A DNA stretch of 64,000 nucleotides from Gnetum montanum (taxonomy: Eukaryota; Streptophyta; Gnetopsida; Gnetales; Gnetaceae). Below are positions 44,851-56,189 of this stretch, piece by piece. Under the pieces are notes generated by a model. It saw only the letters and a program-made list of their open reading frames with translations. It did not search any database and had not been told where the DNA came from. The translations under genes were made by a program, and so were the position numbers. The DNA is taken from positions 691,850 to 755,849 of the forward strand of contig MNCI01016470.1 in the NCBI GenBank assembly GCA_015680685.1, read 5' to 3'. How positions within the stretch are numbered: position 1 is the stretch's first letter; every line of letters starts with the position of its first letter.

Positions 44851-47149
44851 AAAGAAATGACATTTCTTAATTTGGCCCTTAGTGTTGCCAATAGGATTAT
44901 CTATCTAAATGTTTACTAATCATGCAAATTTCCTTTTCTATGGTTGTGATGGAAATTTCCCTTGAATTGCAAGTGGTGACATGGGTGGTAAAGGACTAGA
45001 ATTTTGATTTGAAAAATTAGTTGCTTGTGGATGCACTTACGAGTCTGAGTTGGTCCTTGGTGGTATCAGTCAGTGGTATTCTAGTGGATAATATTGTGGA
45101 GTCTATACAATTTCATTTTCTATTGAGATTGGACATTGAACATCGTATCCATAAGGATTAGGTTGTCGATATGGATATTGTTACCTTGGTGGAGGCATGG
45201 CCCCTGTCTATGGTTGCTACCACTACTATTGATATTGCTCCTATGGTTAAGGGTAGGCTCTACTTAGGTAATAAGTTGGCTGAAAAGGTTGCCTGATATT
45301 ACCTTGAGGATAAGGAAGTATTCTAGGCCCCTGCATTTGACAAAGCTTAGATTGAGTGCATATACCCAAAATTCTTACAAGTGGGCCATAACAGGACAAC
45401 ATCCCTTAGGATGTTCATACTAGCAAACTTTTCATCCTTTATCTTCCTCTAAGCTAGAGTTAGTATACCATTCAATAGTAGCAACTTTTTCTTTATTCTT
45501 GTCACTGTCTTGTTCATAATCTCTTTTCTTCTTCTTTTCCTTATCCTTGTTGAGTGCTTGTTCAGTATTTTCTTTCACAATCTTTAGGGTCATAGCAATA
45601 TTTTCATTCACTAAATCCCAAACTTTCTCTACCTTAGCTTCTATATCATTGACTGACTTTTGAATAAGTAGAGTCTTTTGCTAAATAACATCATCCAAGG
45701 ATTCATCCTCTTACTTATCATATATTTGCACATCTCTTTTTTGGATTGATGGATCTCTATTGTACTCTTAAGATGATTCCTTCTTTCTTAGTTCACCTTC
45801 CTCTTTTTCCACTTGATCGATTAGTCTTTGAATGTGATGAACAATCATTTCTAATAATCTTCCTTGGGCATAAACCCCAAGAGTCTCTCTAGTTTTGCTT
45901 TGCATCCCATCTATAATGTGGCTAAGCTATTCCTTTGATGAAAATCCATGGCCTAGACACCTATGTAGTAGTGAATAGTATCTACCCATTACCACATCAA
46001 GGATCTCATAAGTCCCTTACTTTCATCTCTAGATTTGTTTTTGTAAGTTTGACACTTGTGAATATGTTTGGTACTTGTCATTAAATATTTTAAGCATGGT
46101 ACTTTAGCATCTGATGAATTTATATTCCAATGACCTATACCAACTCTCTGCCTCTTTCACAAATGTTCCAAGAAATAGCTTCAACTTTTGCAAATCACAC
46201 TCTATGTTTTGGAGGGCATAGGCATTGTGGAAAGCTTGAAAGTGATGTTGTGGATCAATTTTGTAGCCACCTTCAAATCTTGGCATATTATTCATGTCTA
46301 GTTGTTTGATTTTGCTATTCCTCATGTGCCGCATGTAGATAGATTCTTGAACATTTATCATACTTTAGGAAGCCGTAAGGGGTTCATCATTGTGGTTGGG
46401 TTCATATGCTCTATTGTAGCAGTGACCCCCTCTATGTTCTTCATCTTCTATATTAGAGTGCCTTTAAAATCAATCATGATGACCATGAGTCCTCCTTCCT
46501 CCCCTATCATAGTTTCAATTCTTGTGCCATCTCCTATTAAAGTTCTTCGATGATTGTGATGAGGTAGATGAGGTAGTAGAAGAATGGTGCTAGCTTGTTC
46601 TCCTTTCATGACTCTTGTATGATTCTTTGTAGGATTTGATAGGAATCCTTGGCCTTGAGTCTCACCTATATCTTAAGTCAATAGCCTCCCCCTTAGGTGT
46701 CTCTACTAGAGTGGAATGAAGTTGGGCTTTGATAGGCTCCTCAACTTTGATGATAGGCATGTTTTGAAGGCTCCTCATGGTTTTGATGGAGTTGCTCTAA
46801 AATAAATGTATCAGCATCAAGTTCTTCCAAGATAATGGGAAGTGTTGACCTACTTCCCTTTGCTATATGCATGCTTGATCTTCATGGTAGCATCTCTCCT
46901 CATCTTCTCCTTTGTGGGTTCATAGGGTCTTGTTAGGTGCTAAGTCACATGATATTCTTCTTGGATATGATCCAAATGCATTCTCCATAGAGTAGTTTGA
47001 AGCATGTTAAGTGTTGCATGTTCTAGAGGCAAGACTATGTTGCCTTACTTGTCTCTCTACCTCATTTTATTATCCTAATGGAAGATGAAAGTGATGTCTA
47101 GATGGTAAGGAGTAGTGTGAGCATAAGTTTTAACTCACGATGAGGTGTA
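44851..47149 (-). pseudogene. gag of the D-E element
   Basis: Minus strand. 46104-46361 opens with MRNSKIKQLDMNNMPRFEGG and continues DPQHHFQAFHNAYALQ and GTFVKEAESWYRSLE, the start of a Retrotrans_gag domain. Decayed capsid continues to about 45850 and a Tyr/Pro-rich tail to about 44900. 46380-47149 is the upstream linker, acidic and broken by stops. The primer-binding site next to LTR E is not recognisable. Confidence 0.65.
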
Positions 47150-47863
47150 TGATGCATCAATGTTGTAGGGCCATGTTACTCTTAGTAAACATATGGCAAA
47201 TGAAGTGGTTTCTAAATCTAAGTAATAGTAAACAAATTTACTCTAGCCTAGTGCGATGGACATCTGTTTCTAATTCTCTATACACATTTTGGACTCATGT
47301 AATTGTTACTAATATTACCAAGTATTCCATTATTGGGCAAACTAAGCAATAATACTACTGGGTTACCAAACGATCATACTTAACTCTCGAAATCAGCCAT
47401 ATCCATTTTGCTTAACAATAGAAAGAGTAAAGTTCATGTGAAAGTAAATAGTAACTAAGAAAGTAGTAATTAGTAAGCTAAGTGAAAACAGTAAACATTA
47501 TGCTAAGTAAATAGGAAATAAATCTAAGTGATGTTGCAATGATGCAAAGTAATCTCAATCTTTATTTTCAATCATGAACTGTGTTCAATTACATTCCACT
47601 CAAATAAAGACTCCATTCAATCACTTAACATCATACTGTTGGCCTACACTCCTAAGTTTTAGGTGCTAAAATTAAGAAAACAAACTGACAGAATTTCACT
47701 AAGTTGGAATGAAACTATTGGTAGACCATGTGCCTAAGTGTCATATTTATAAGCCTGCACATGTTTGTAATATCAAATATCTGACATCATAGCTTGTGCC
47801 CTGGTATCATGGCTTCAATATTGGATGCTTGATATCATAGCCTTGTAAAAACTTGATTTATCA
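47150..47863 (-). repeat. LTR E, 5' LTR of the D-E element
   Basis: 714 bp, TGATGCATCAATGTTG to CTTGATTTATCA on the plus strand, collinear with LTR D. TATA (CATATTTATA) at 47742-47751. Gag lies on its left, which fits a 5' LTR on the minus strand. The bases after it (CTCTA) do not match those before LTR D (ATCAA), so pairing rests on similarity and order. Confidence 0.65.
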
Positions 47864-47879
47864 CTCTATATGTTGACAA

Positions 47880-48390
47880 ACCAAGATGTAATTAATGATT
47901 TCATTTTTTTGTTAATGCTTGAAAACTTGTGCCTAGAATACTTGCCCTTGTTTCTTGAAAATTAAATTAAGATGGAGAACATTTGATGCCTCCATTGGTA
48001 CTTAGTCAATTTGTAGAGTCTATCTTTATTGTTCATGAAAATGTAATATCTATCAAATAAATCCTATAATTTGTCAGTTCTTGCAAACATATGTCCAAAA
48101 TACTTGCCATTTTTTCTTAAAAATAAAATTAAGATGGAGAATATTTAATGCCTTCATTGGTACTTGATCAATTGTAAAGTCTATTCTATTTTTCATGAAA
48201 ATGTAATATGTATCCAATAAATTCTATGATTTGTCAATGCTTGAAGACATGTGCCTAGAGTACTTACCATTGTTTCTTAAAAATCAAATTAAAATAGAGA
48301 ACATTTAATGCCTTCATTAGTACTCAATCAATATGTAGAATAAAGACAAATCTATCTTTATTGTTCATGAAAATGTAATATTTGTCTATT
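47880..48390. repeat. degenerate tandem repeat, unit about 160 bp
   Basis: Three units start near 47918, 48083 and 48238, each with CTTG.A.AC.TGTGCC.AGA.TACTTGCC, a GATGGAGAACATTT-like block, CCTTCATTGGTACT and TTCATGAAAATGTAATAT. The third unit is interrupted by the LTR element at 48391 and resumes at 52174 (AAATAAATTTTATGAATC). Confidence 0.75.
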
Positions 48391-49709
48391 GATGCCAACA
48401 TCAACCATGCTAGGCATAGGGCCACGATCAACAAGTCTAATCCCTTGGCACTGAGCACAAAGAAAATTATTTTGTACAAGCACATATTGGGGCTTGATTC
48501 ATAATGGTGAGCTAGTGGCAACGATTACATTGCCATGCCATGATAGCATAGATGTAATGGCCCAGGTGGTGTAGAATGTGGGTTATGTAATGATTGCAGA
48601 GGTGGAATAACCAATGATGGTAGTGCTGGGAGTTATGTACGTTACACAGAGACATGGGATGTGGTTGTAACCAACAATGGACATGGTGGAGAACATGGTG
48701 ATAGTGACGGGAGTAATGAAGGTGGTGAGCAAAGTGAAACATGGTGGCAGTTACACTCGGTGAGTGGTGGTAACCATCAACATGGATGCTACGATTGTAG
48801 TAATTGATAATAAGTGGTAACTAAAATCGATGTGGGACATGGGCATTTAAAATTGCCAATGAGCTACTATAAAAAAAGAACAAGGGGCACCACCCAGTGG
48901 GGGAGGGAGCAAAGGGAGAACATCAAGGCTAGCCTCTCTCTTACACTGGGGGCCAACCTCTCTCTCACATTGGAGGTCATTCTCTCTCTCATCAGGGTCC
49001 AACCTCTCCTCTCTCTAATAGCACATGTGGCAAACAGAATAGTGTGTGCACTAGGAAATGAAGGCTGTAAACGACATTTCTACAGCATGTAGAGCAACTA
49101 GTAGTGGCATCTATCTCTCTCCTCCCTTTCCCAATAGACGGTAGCAAACAAAATTATGAACTACAATGACAGTAGCAGCGCGTAATAATGATAGATGGTG
49201 TAGTCAATAATGGAGTAGACCTCTAAGCCTTCCCTCACTCTTGTAGATGTGTCAGCAGACAATGCAGGCATGTGGCGATACTCAACAACTATAGCAAGAT
49301 TCTATCTTCTTTCTCTCTTTGGCAATAGCATCATGCGCATCAAGTGATTGCACCGCATGCATTAGGAGCTTTTGATGACAACAATGTTGTAGGTGTCAAA
49401 AGCAGTGGAGTGCATGAGGATCTATTTTTCCTTCCTTCCAATGATGGTCAATAGGCACGTGACTCATGGTAGTCAGCAAGTGATGCAAACAATGAGTGGC
49501 GAATGGCAACATGCATAGCAGGCTCTTACACAATTGACGTCAGCAACTGTAGTAGGTGGTCTCTCTTCCACCAACAGAGGCCAAAGGATGGTAGTGTTCC
49601 TATAGTTGAAACAATCTCTCTCTTCCTTCCAGTGATGGTGGCATGTGCAGAGGGTGGCAGACAACAAGGTAACGGTAGATGCATAAACTATCTAGCCAGT
49701 AGCGGTGGA

Positions 49710-49754
<45 letters not shown>

Positions 49755-50073
49755 ACGACAATTAGGATCTTCCTGCCTGGCAGTGGACACCATTGGCAGC
49801 AACAGATTGGCAATAGTAACAGTGACTAGGAAAAATTTTAAATTTTCTAGTTACCTACTGTATTTTTATGAATTCTTGAAGTTTAAGATAGTTATCTAAT
49901 TTAAATTCTCTCAATTTTCTTTTGGTTTTCTTTACTTTTTGAACATCACATAGCCCTCTTTAGCTAAGACTATTCTTGGGTTTCCATATCCATATGGGAG
50001 GCACCCTAGGCAATAGTCTTCTCAAACAAGTTTTTTTTCTGGTGTTGGTGTGTTCAAAATTTATGTGTTAACA
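48391..50073 (+). repeat. 5' LTR of the non-autonomous element
   Basis: Starts GATGCCAACATCAACC (the first T or TGT appears lost or shared with the target) and ends TGTGTTAACA. It contains a pure TC microsatellite at about 49717-49751 and many scattered TCTCTC runs. Open frames inside (for example 49503-49829) are not conserved in the partner LTR and are not called genes. Confidence 0.82.
49716..49751. repeat. (TC)n microsatellite
   Basis: About 17 uninterrupted TC units. The partner LTR at 51835-51845 has only a short TCTC stretch, so the run expanded after insertion. Confidence 0.9.
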
Positions 50074-50079
50074 CATTTT

Positions 50080-50096
50080 TGGCACTAGAAGGAGGG
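50080..50096 (+). other. primer-binding site of the non-autonomous element
   Basis: TGGCACTAGAAGGAGGG, one base different from the Tat site on the minus strand at 23892, and the same six-base distance from the LTR. Confidence 0.75.
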
Positions 50097-50469
50097 TCAT
50101 TTTTTCAACCTTTATTTTCCCATTTTCTAAAATATTAGTTTTTCTTGTCATTTTTATTGCTCCGAATCTTGTTTTGTTCCTATTTCAAAATTGTTGTTTC
50201 CCTATTTTAGTCTCTTCTACTTCCTATTGAAAACCCCTGTCTCCAAACCTCTTATTTTTTTCTTTTGTTTTTTGAAAAATTGATGCTTCTTGTTTTTTCA
50301 TTATTATCATTGTCATTACCAAAATCTTAAACCTTCTTTTCCTAGTTTTGATTTTGGCAATCCTTATCTAAGTCCTGACTTTGTCATCTATCTTCTACGT
50401 CTTTTTTTAAGATTTCTATGGGTGTGTTGTTCCTTACACTTGCATGCAATTTCTAGTTTAGAGGCTAAG
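50097..50469. other. interior of the non-autonomous element
   Basis: T-rich, no ORF with family features. Before the right LTR the sequence TTTAGAGGCTAAG is a poor polypurine tract. Confidence 0.6.
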
Positions 50470-52173
50470 TGTTGATGCCAACATCACCCATGCTAGGCAT
50501 GGGGCCATGATCAACAAGTCTAATCCCTTCGCATCAAGCACAAAGAAAGTTAATTTTACAAGCACATCTTGGGGCCTAATTTATAATGGTGAGCTGGTGG
50601 CAGTGGTTACGTTGCCACACCATGATGGTGTGGATGTAATGGCCTAGGTGATGTAAAACATGGGTTATGTAATGGCCGCAAAGGTGGCATAACCGACAAT
50701 GATGGTGCTAGGAGTTACATGCATTACATAGAGACATGGGACGTGGTTATAACTAACAGTGGACATGGTGGAGAACATGGTAACAATGGCAAGAGATACG
50801 AAAGTGGTGGGTGAAATGGGACATGGTGGCAGTTATGTCAAGTAAGCAATGGTAATCATCAATGTGAAAGTTACAATTACAGTAACCAACAACGAGTGGT
50901 AACCAAAACTAACATGGGACATGGGCATTTAAAACTACCAAACGAGCTACAATGAAAGGAGAATAATGGGCACCACCTAGTGGGGGGAAGCGAAGGGAGA
51001 ACATCAAGGCCAACCTCTCTCTTACATTGGAGGCCAACATCTCTCTCACATTGGGGGCCAACCTCACTCTCACCAGGGCCAGCCTCTCTCTCATCGAGGT
51101 CTAGCCTCTCTTCTCTTTAGCAAGGCATGTGGCAGACAAAATGACATGCATGCCAGGAAACAAAGATTGCGAGCGATGTGTCTGCAAAATGCAGAGCGAA
51201 CAGGAGTGACATCTCTCTCTCTCTCCTTCCTACCCCAACAAACGATGATAAACAGAACCATGAACTATAATGATGGTAGCAACATGTAACAATGGGAGGT
51301 GGTGTAGTCAACAGTGGAGTGGATCTCTTAGCCTCCCTTCACTCCTACAAGCACATCAATAGACAGTGCATGCGTGCGGCAACATTCAGCAACTATAGCA
51401 AGGTTCTCCCTTCTTTCTCTGTTTGGCAATAGCAGTGTGCACATCAGGTGATTGCAGGGCACATGTTAGGAGCTTTTGACAGTAGTAATGTTGTTGGCAT
51501 CAAAAGCAACGGGGTGCATGAGAATCTGTTTTTCCTTCCTCCGAATAATGGTCAATAGGCATGTGACTCACAGTAATCAGTAGGCAACAGAGACAACGAG
51601 TGGGGAATGGTGCCACACACAGTAGGCTCTTGCGTAGTTAATGTCAACAACTATAGCAAGTGGTCTCCCTCCCACCAGCAGAGGCCAAGGGATGGTAGCA
51701 TTTCCATAGTGGGAATGATCTCTCTCTCCCTCCTAGTGGTGGCAACATGCACAGATGATGGTAGACAATGGCATGATGGTAGACAATGGGGGCAGTAGTA
51801 GACACATCAATTGTTTGACTAGTAGTGGCAGAACAGATCTCTCCCTCTATAGCAATGGTCGACGTCTTCCTACCTAGTAGTGGGCACCATCCACAATGAC
51901 AGACCAACACTAGTAATGGGGACTAAGAAAAAGTTTAAATTTTCTAGTTACCTACTATATTTTCATAAAGTCTTGAAGTTCCAAAAAATTATCCAATTTA
52001 AATTCTCTTGATAATTTTTGGTTTGCTTTACTTTTTGAATATCACATAGCCCTTTCTCTAGCTAAGACTATTATTGGGTTTTTGTACCCATATGGGAGGC
52101 ACCCTAGGCAATAGTCTCCTCAAATGAGTTTTTTTTTTCTGGTGTTGATGTGTCCAAAATTTATGCATCTACA
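50470..52173 (+). repeat. 3' LTR of the non-autonomous element
   Basis: Starts TGTTGATGCCAACATCACC and ends TGCATCTACA. Collinear with 48391-50073. The start shows that the LTR probably begins TGTTGATG or TGATG. Confidence 0.82.
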
Positions 52174-52178
52174 CTATT

Positions 52179-53089
52179 AAATAAATTTTATGAATCTTTG
52201 AAAGTAAGAAAGCTTCATTTCATTTCATCTAAATGATAAACCTAGTTAAGAAAATCTACTTTAAATGCTTTCAGTAATGTGAGGTTTTGAACCAGCGAAG
52301 GGTCAACTTGACACGTTGTCATGCTCTTAGAAACCGAGGAAATAGCAACATGAACAAAACCGTTTGTGGGAGATTTAATTTCCACAATTCCATGGCCTAC
52401 TCGTGTGTTCAAAGGCAACCTTGCAAATTTGAACAACATAAAAATTCAAACATGTACGGGTAATGAAATTTTGTGTTGTCGCTGGTTAGTCAATCAATGT
52501 ATGATGGTTCAAGAGAAGCATAGATGGCAAGAATTCTCAAAAAATAATGCCTCAAGCGTTATGTGGAAAACTCAGCATGAAAATTACAGGAGCAATGCAA
52601 ATCTTTCAAACCAGAATTAAATTTCACCGTAACTATAAGCATATTTTCAAATTTTGGCACGTTGAGGTTTGAAAGAGAGAATAGCAACAGAAATGGACAT
52701 TTGTGGATATCTTAGCTTGTTCAACTACGATGTAGTTGGATTCATGAACGCCGATCTTGAATAAGAGACGGTCAATCTCTCTAAAAAGGCGCATTCTGTC
52801 TGTTTTGAATTAATCTGTGGATAAGAGACTTTTAACAGTGAAGCCATAATTTCAACGACGAACTTGCTGGCTTAAGAGAATTATAAATATTTGCATAACC
52901 TCTACTTTCCCAAGCCATCACTCGAGGTCGTAGGATTTGGAAATTTGTGGGTTTTAATGATTCAGGATTTGGGTACAAAGATTGGAAAAAGAAAGTTGTG
53001 GGTATTCAAGGATTTAGAATTTAGCTATTGAATTTGGATTGAAAAAAGTTTGTGCATCCTGGGGCGGGTCTCTAGCCTTGGTTGCCGAA
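52179..53089. other. region upstream of the hydroxylase-like gene
   Basis: 52179-52200 is the tail of the tandem repeat. A minus frame at 52242-52439 (RLPLNTRVGHGIVEIKSPT) is compositionally protein-like but unrecognised. A TATA-like TTATAAATAT lies at 52881-52890, about 200 bp before the ATG of the next gene, and could be its promoter. Nothing else is supported. Confidence 0.35.
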
Positions 53090-53869
53090 ATGGCAGTGCA
53101 AATTTGAAAGATTAATTGGTTTACAGATGAAGCATTGGCAACATGGGTGCCAATCATGGGTTACTGGGTCTATTCAAGGACTTGTCACTTGCTCATTCAA
53201 CTGCATGGCTACAGACTTGACCTTGCTGCAGAAGAAAAAGCAAAGAACAAAGTTCCCAAGAGCAGAGTCATCAAGGGAGTTCTTCTGCAACCATTTCTGC
53301 AAGCTCTAATGGCACTAACAGTATTTCATGTTACTGAAAACCCAGAAAAATATGTAGAATCACCTTCATTCATCCTGGAGGCAACAAAATTCTTGGCCGG
53401 TATGTTGATAATGGATACATGGTAGTATTTTGCACATCGTTTGATGCACCAAAGCAGTTTCCTGTACAAAAACAGCCATTCATGGCATCACAGGCTGGTG
53501 GTGCCTTATACATTTGGGGCTCTGTATAATCATCCTTTGGAAGGATTCATTGTTGACACAGGAGGTGGTGCATTGGCATATTTGCTAGCAGGAATGAGGC
53601 CTCGCACATCCATATATTTCATGACTTTTGCCACCATCAAGACCATGGATGACCACTCTGGCCTCTGGTTTGCAGGTCACCCATTCCATTTTTTGCTGCC
53701 AAACAATGCTGCATATCATGACATTTATCACCAATTCTATGGCACCAAGTATAACTTTTCTCAACCATTTTTTGTGACTTGGGATAAGATTCTTGGCACT
53801 TACATGCCTTACGAGATTCACAGCAGCCCAAATGGTGGATTTGAGGCCAGGCCCAAAGTTGCAGAATAG
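53090..53869 (+). pseudogene. sphinganine C4-monooxygenase-like (SBH-type) pseudogene
   Basis: One frame of 259 codons from ATG 53090 to TAG 53867, the usual length of plant SBH proteins. The enzyme hydroxylates C4 of the long-chain base in the ER, giving phytosphingosine. Seen: the N-terminal DEALATWVPIMGYWVYS block, HRLMH (residues 116-120), HSWHH (132-136), the VPYTFGALYNHPLEG block, the DDHSGLW block and GTKYNFSQPFFVTWDKILGT. These are the fatty-acid-hydroxylase superfamily di-iron motifs. Lesions: TGA at codon 6 (53105), TAG at codon 112 (53423, right before YFAHR, where CAG/Gln is usual), and Tyr at 213 in HDIYHQ where the family has HDxHH. All three fit C-to-T. No intron interrupts it. 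Assignment to SBH is strong; that it is dead is very likely. Confidence 0.88.
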
Positions 53870-54254
53870 TACCTGATAAATGGATAAGAATTCTTTGCTT
53901 AACGTTCTGAGGTGGACGCCTGATGGCCGGAGCCCATGTCTTCAATAGGACACAGCTTTCAATATTTTAAAAAAAAAGAAAAACCAAATAATAATGGGAT
54001 TGTTAATACAGCCTAAAGTATTTGCGAACCTCATCGTAGATTGGTGTTGAACAGGGATAGTAAACGTATTTTGAATTGGTACGGTCCTTTGACCATTCTT
54101 TTATTTAGGGAAATAGAATAATTTATATGTTGTATTATTCTACTCGGTTTATATATATATAGCTATACAGTTTTTTTTCTGGGATTTTTATTGCGTCACT
54201 AAAAGTTATGAAATTTTTATTCAACATTGTTAGACAACAGATCCAAGTCCAAGA
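53870..54254. other. 3' flank of the hydroxylase-like gene
   Basis: An A-rich run (AAAAAAAAAGAAAAACC, about 53970-53986) lies 100 bp after the stop and could be a genomic poly(A) tail of a retrocopy or chance. A TATATATATATAG run lies at 54151-54162. No gene is seen. Confidence 0.4.
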
Positions 54255-54272
54255 CACTTTTTCTATGTTCCA
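54255..54272. repeat. target site duplication (left) of the LINE
   Basis: CACTTTTTCTATGTTCCA, 18 bp, repeated exactly at 55694-55711. Confidence 0.85.
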
Positions 54273-55693
54273 TTTTAGAGGTTCAACCTCTACTCTGTGG
54301 GAGTAGGTCATTTTTCGGATTCAAAAGAAACTTGATAAATGGAAGACTAAACCCTTCACACTTGCGGGTAAATACCTTGTTTGTAAGTCCATATGTGTGT
54401 CCACCCATGTGTATTACTCTTCATGTTGGGCCCCCTCCCAAGCTACCTACCAGAAGCTTCAACGGTTATTTCGTGACTTTATGTGGTCCTCCAAAGATTT
54501 TCAGAAAGGATTTCATCGAGTCGCTTGGAATATTGTTACTCTTCCCAAGAATAAAGGTGGCTTAAGTCTTTTNNNNNNNNNNNNNNNNNNNNNNNNNNNN
54601 NNNNNNNNNNNNNNNNNNNNNNNNNNNNNNNNNNNNNNNNNNNNNNNNNNNNNNNNNNNNNNNNNNNNNNNNNNNNNNNNNNNNNNNNNNNNNNNNNNNN
54701 NNNNNNNNNNNNNNNNNNNNNNNNNNNNNNNNNNNNNNNNNNNNNNNNNNNNNNNNNNNNNNNNNNNNNNNNNNNNNNNNNNNNNNNNNNNNNNNNNNNN
54801 NNNNNNNNNNNNNNNNNNNNNNNNNNNNNNNNNNNNNNNNNNNNNNNNNNNNNNNNNNNNNNNNGACCCTCCCCAAAATTAAACAGTTCCTCTGGTGTCT
54901 CCTCCACCATAGTCTACCTATTGGTAAACGGTTAGAATATCTAGGAATTCCCAATCCCAATTGCCCTCTCTATGGTGGACAAGACGACTTTGTCCATGTG
55001 TTTTGACTTTGTCCCTTTGCTCAGCATGTGTGGAAGTGGGCTTCCTTTGTTTTTTCTTCATACGAGCTATCTCAAGAGGATGTTATATTAGGCTTTTAAA
55101 ACATTACTTCTACTAATCTCAAGTTTCTATGGAAAGTTATTAGGCCTACTATTTTATATTATATTTGGAAGCAAAGATGCAATGTTATATTTCAAAGGAT
55201 TGATTATTCTAATAAATGTTTGCTCACCAGGTTGGAGAAGCTGCAGATCTTTCGCCTCATTCATTTCCAACTCACATCTCAAGCATCCAAGTTCAATATG
55301 GATAGACATCAGTTGGTTCATCTCTTGCTGCAGTGGGAAAGACTTGTGCATTCCAGTAACACTCATCATTAGTAATCTCTACCAGGAAGCTTTCCATTTC
55401 TGTTGTGAGGAGTCACCATTGGAACTCTCTCTATCCTTAATTGAGAGCTTTTTTATTCCTTATCTAATTCTTTGTCCTTCTATCTTGTAACGAGTCAGCA
55501 TGGGTGGTCGTTTGGTGGTGCCCCAAATTGGGCTTCCTCCCTTACCACTTGTTTTTTTATAAGGCAGCTCCTGAGTTTCTTGCATAGTGCTCTCAGCGTC
55601 CCCCTTCCCCTTAACCCTATGACTTGTTCAAATTACTGTAACTGATACACTATTAATATCAATAGAACTTCTTTTTGGGTCCGACATCCCCCC
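54273..55693 (+). mobile_element. 5'-truncated LINE (L1-type non-LTR retrotransposon)
   Basis: Starts inside the C-terminal part of the RT: QKKLDKWKTKPFTLAGKYL, a P-S-x-A-T-Y-Q-K-L-Q segment, DFMWSSKDFQKGFHRVAW and LPKNKGGLSL, all standard in plant L1 elements. After the assembly gap comes the zinc-binding zf-RVT domain: PKIKQFLWCLLHHSLPIGKR, C-P-L-C/Y-G and VHVF-L-CPFAQHVWKWA. Decay by stops and a frameshift follows to about 55360, then a 3' untranslated part. A perfect 18-bp duplication flanks it. The 3' end is GGGTCCGACATCCCCCCC and no poly(A) is seen. Confidence 0.85.
54573..54864. other. assembly gap (292 N)
   Basis: Run of N inside the LINE, between the end of RT and the zinc-binding domain. 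Confidence 0.99.
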
Positions 55694-55711
55694 CACTTTT
55701 TCTATGTTCCA
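55694..55711. repeat. target site duplication (right) of the LINE
   Basis: Exact copy of 54255-54272. Confidence 0.85.
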
Positions 55712-56189
55712 GGTTCAAAAGAGTTCTAATGTTCTATCAAATCACTATTAAATAAATCAGCAGTATTTTGGAACACATCTCTCCCACGACCAATATTTGC
55801 AACATTTTTATGGAGTTATTTGGATAAATCTAAGTAACGCTTGCTTGCCAATAATGGTGAAGGACCCTCTCCCAACCTTAAATTCACATCTTCTGCTAGC
55901 ACCAATAATATTAAAGGAATTATAAATTGGTTGTGCAACTTTTTTATGTGCTTATTTTGACAAATTTAAGTAACACTTAATGGTGTAGGGCCCTCTCCCA
56001 TCCTTAAATTCGTCGTCAAGATTCAAAGTTCAATAACATACAAAAGAAATTGATATATTTTATTATATCTATTACACGTAAATTGTATGGTTCATTGTTC
56101 CATGACCATTGACCATTTCATAAAATTTTGTGGAACCTAAAAGCCAATGTACTTCAAAATGATTATGTAGAAAAATAAAATAAGAAAAA
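55712..56189. other. intergenic spacer with a duplicated 110-bp segment
   Basis: About 55795-55895 and 55935-56020 share GCAAC.TTTTTATG, ATTT.GA.AAAT.TAAGTAAC.CTT and GGACCCTCTCCCA.CCTTAAATTC. They are imperfect direct copies. No gene is seen. Confidence 0.5.

Larger units (their letters stand above)
48391..52173 (+). mobile_element. non-autonomous LTR retrotransposon, long LTRs, 0.4-kb interior
   Basis: Two LTRs of about 1.69 kb flank only about 396 bp. The interior has a primer-binding site six bases after the left LTR and a weak polypurine stretch before the right LTR, and no coding capacity. CTATT occurs on both sides (48386-48390, 52174-52178), and the tandem repeat it interrupted continues across it. 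The LTRs differ by roughly 12 percent by eye, so it is old. It must have used another element's proteins; the shared primer site points to Tat-type elements. Confidence 0.82.

Noticed and set aside
49503-49829. 108-codon frame ending in a Leu-Ser run
   Set aside because: The run is the TC microsatellite in an LTR; the frame is not conserved in the partner LTR.
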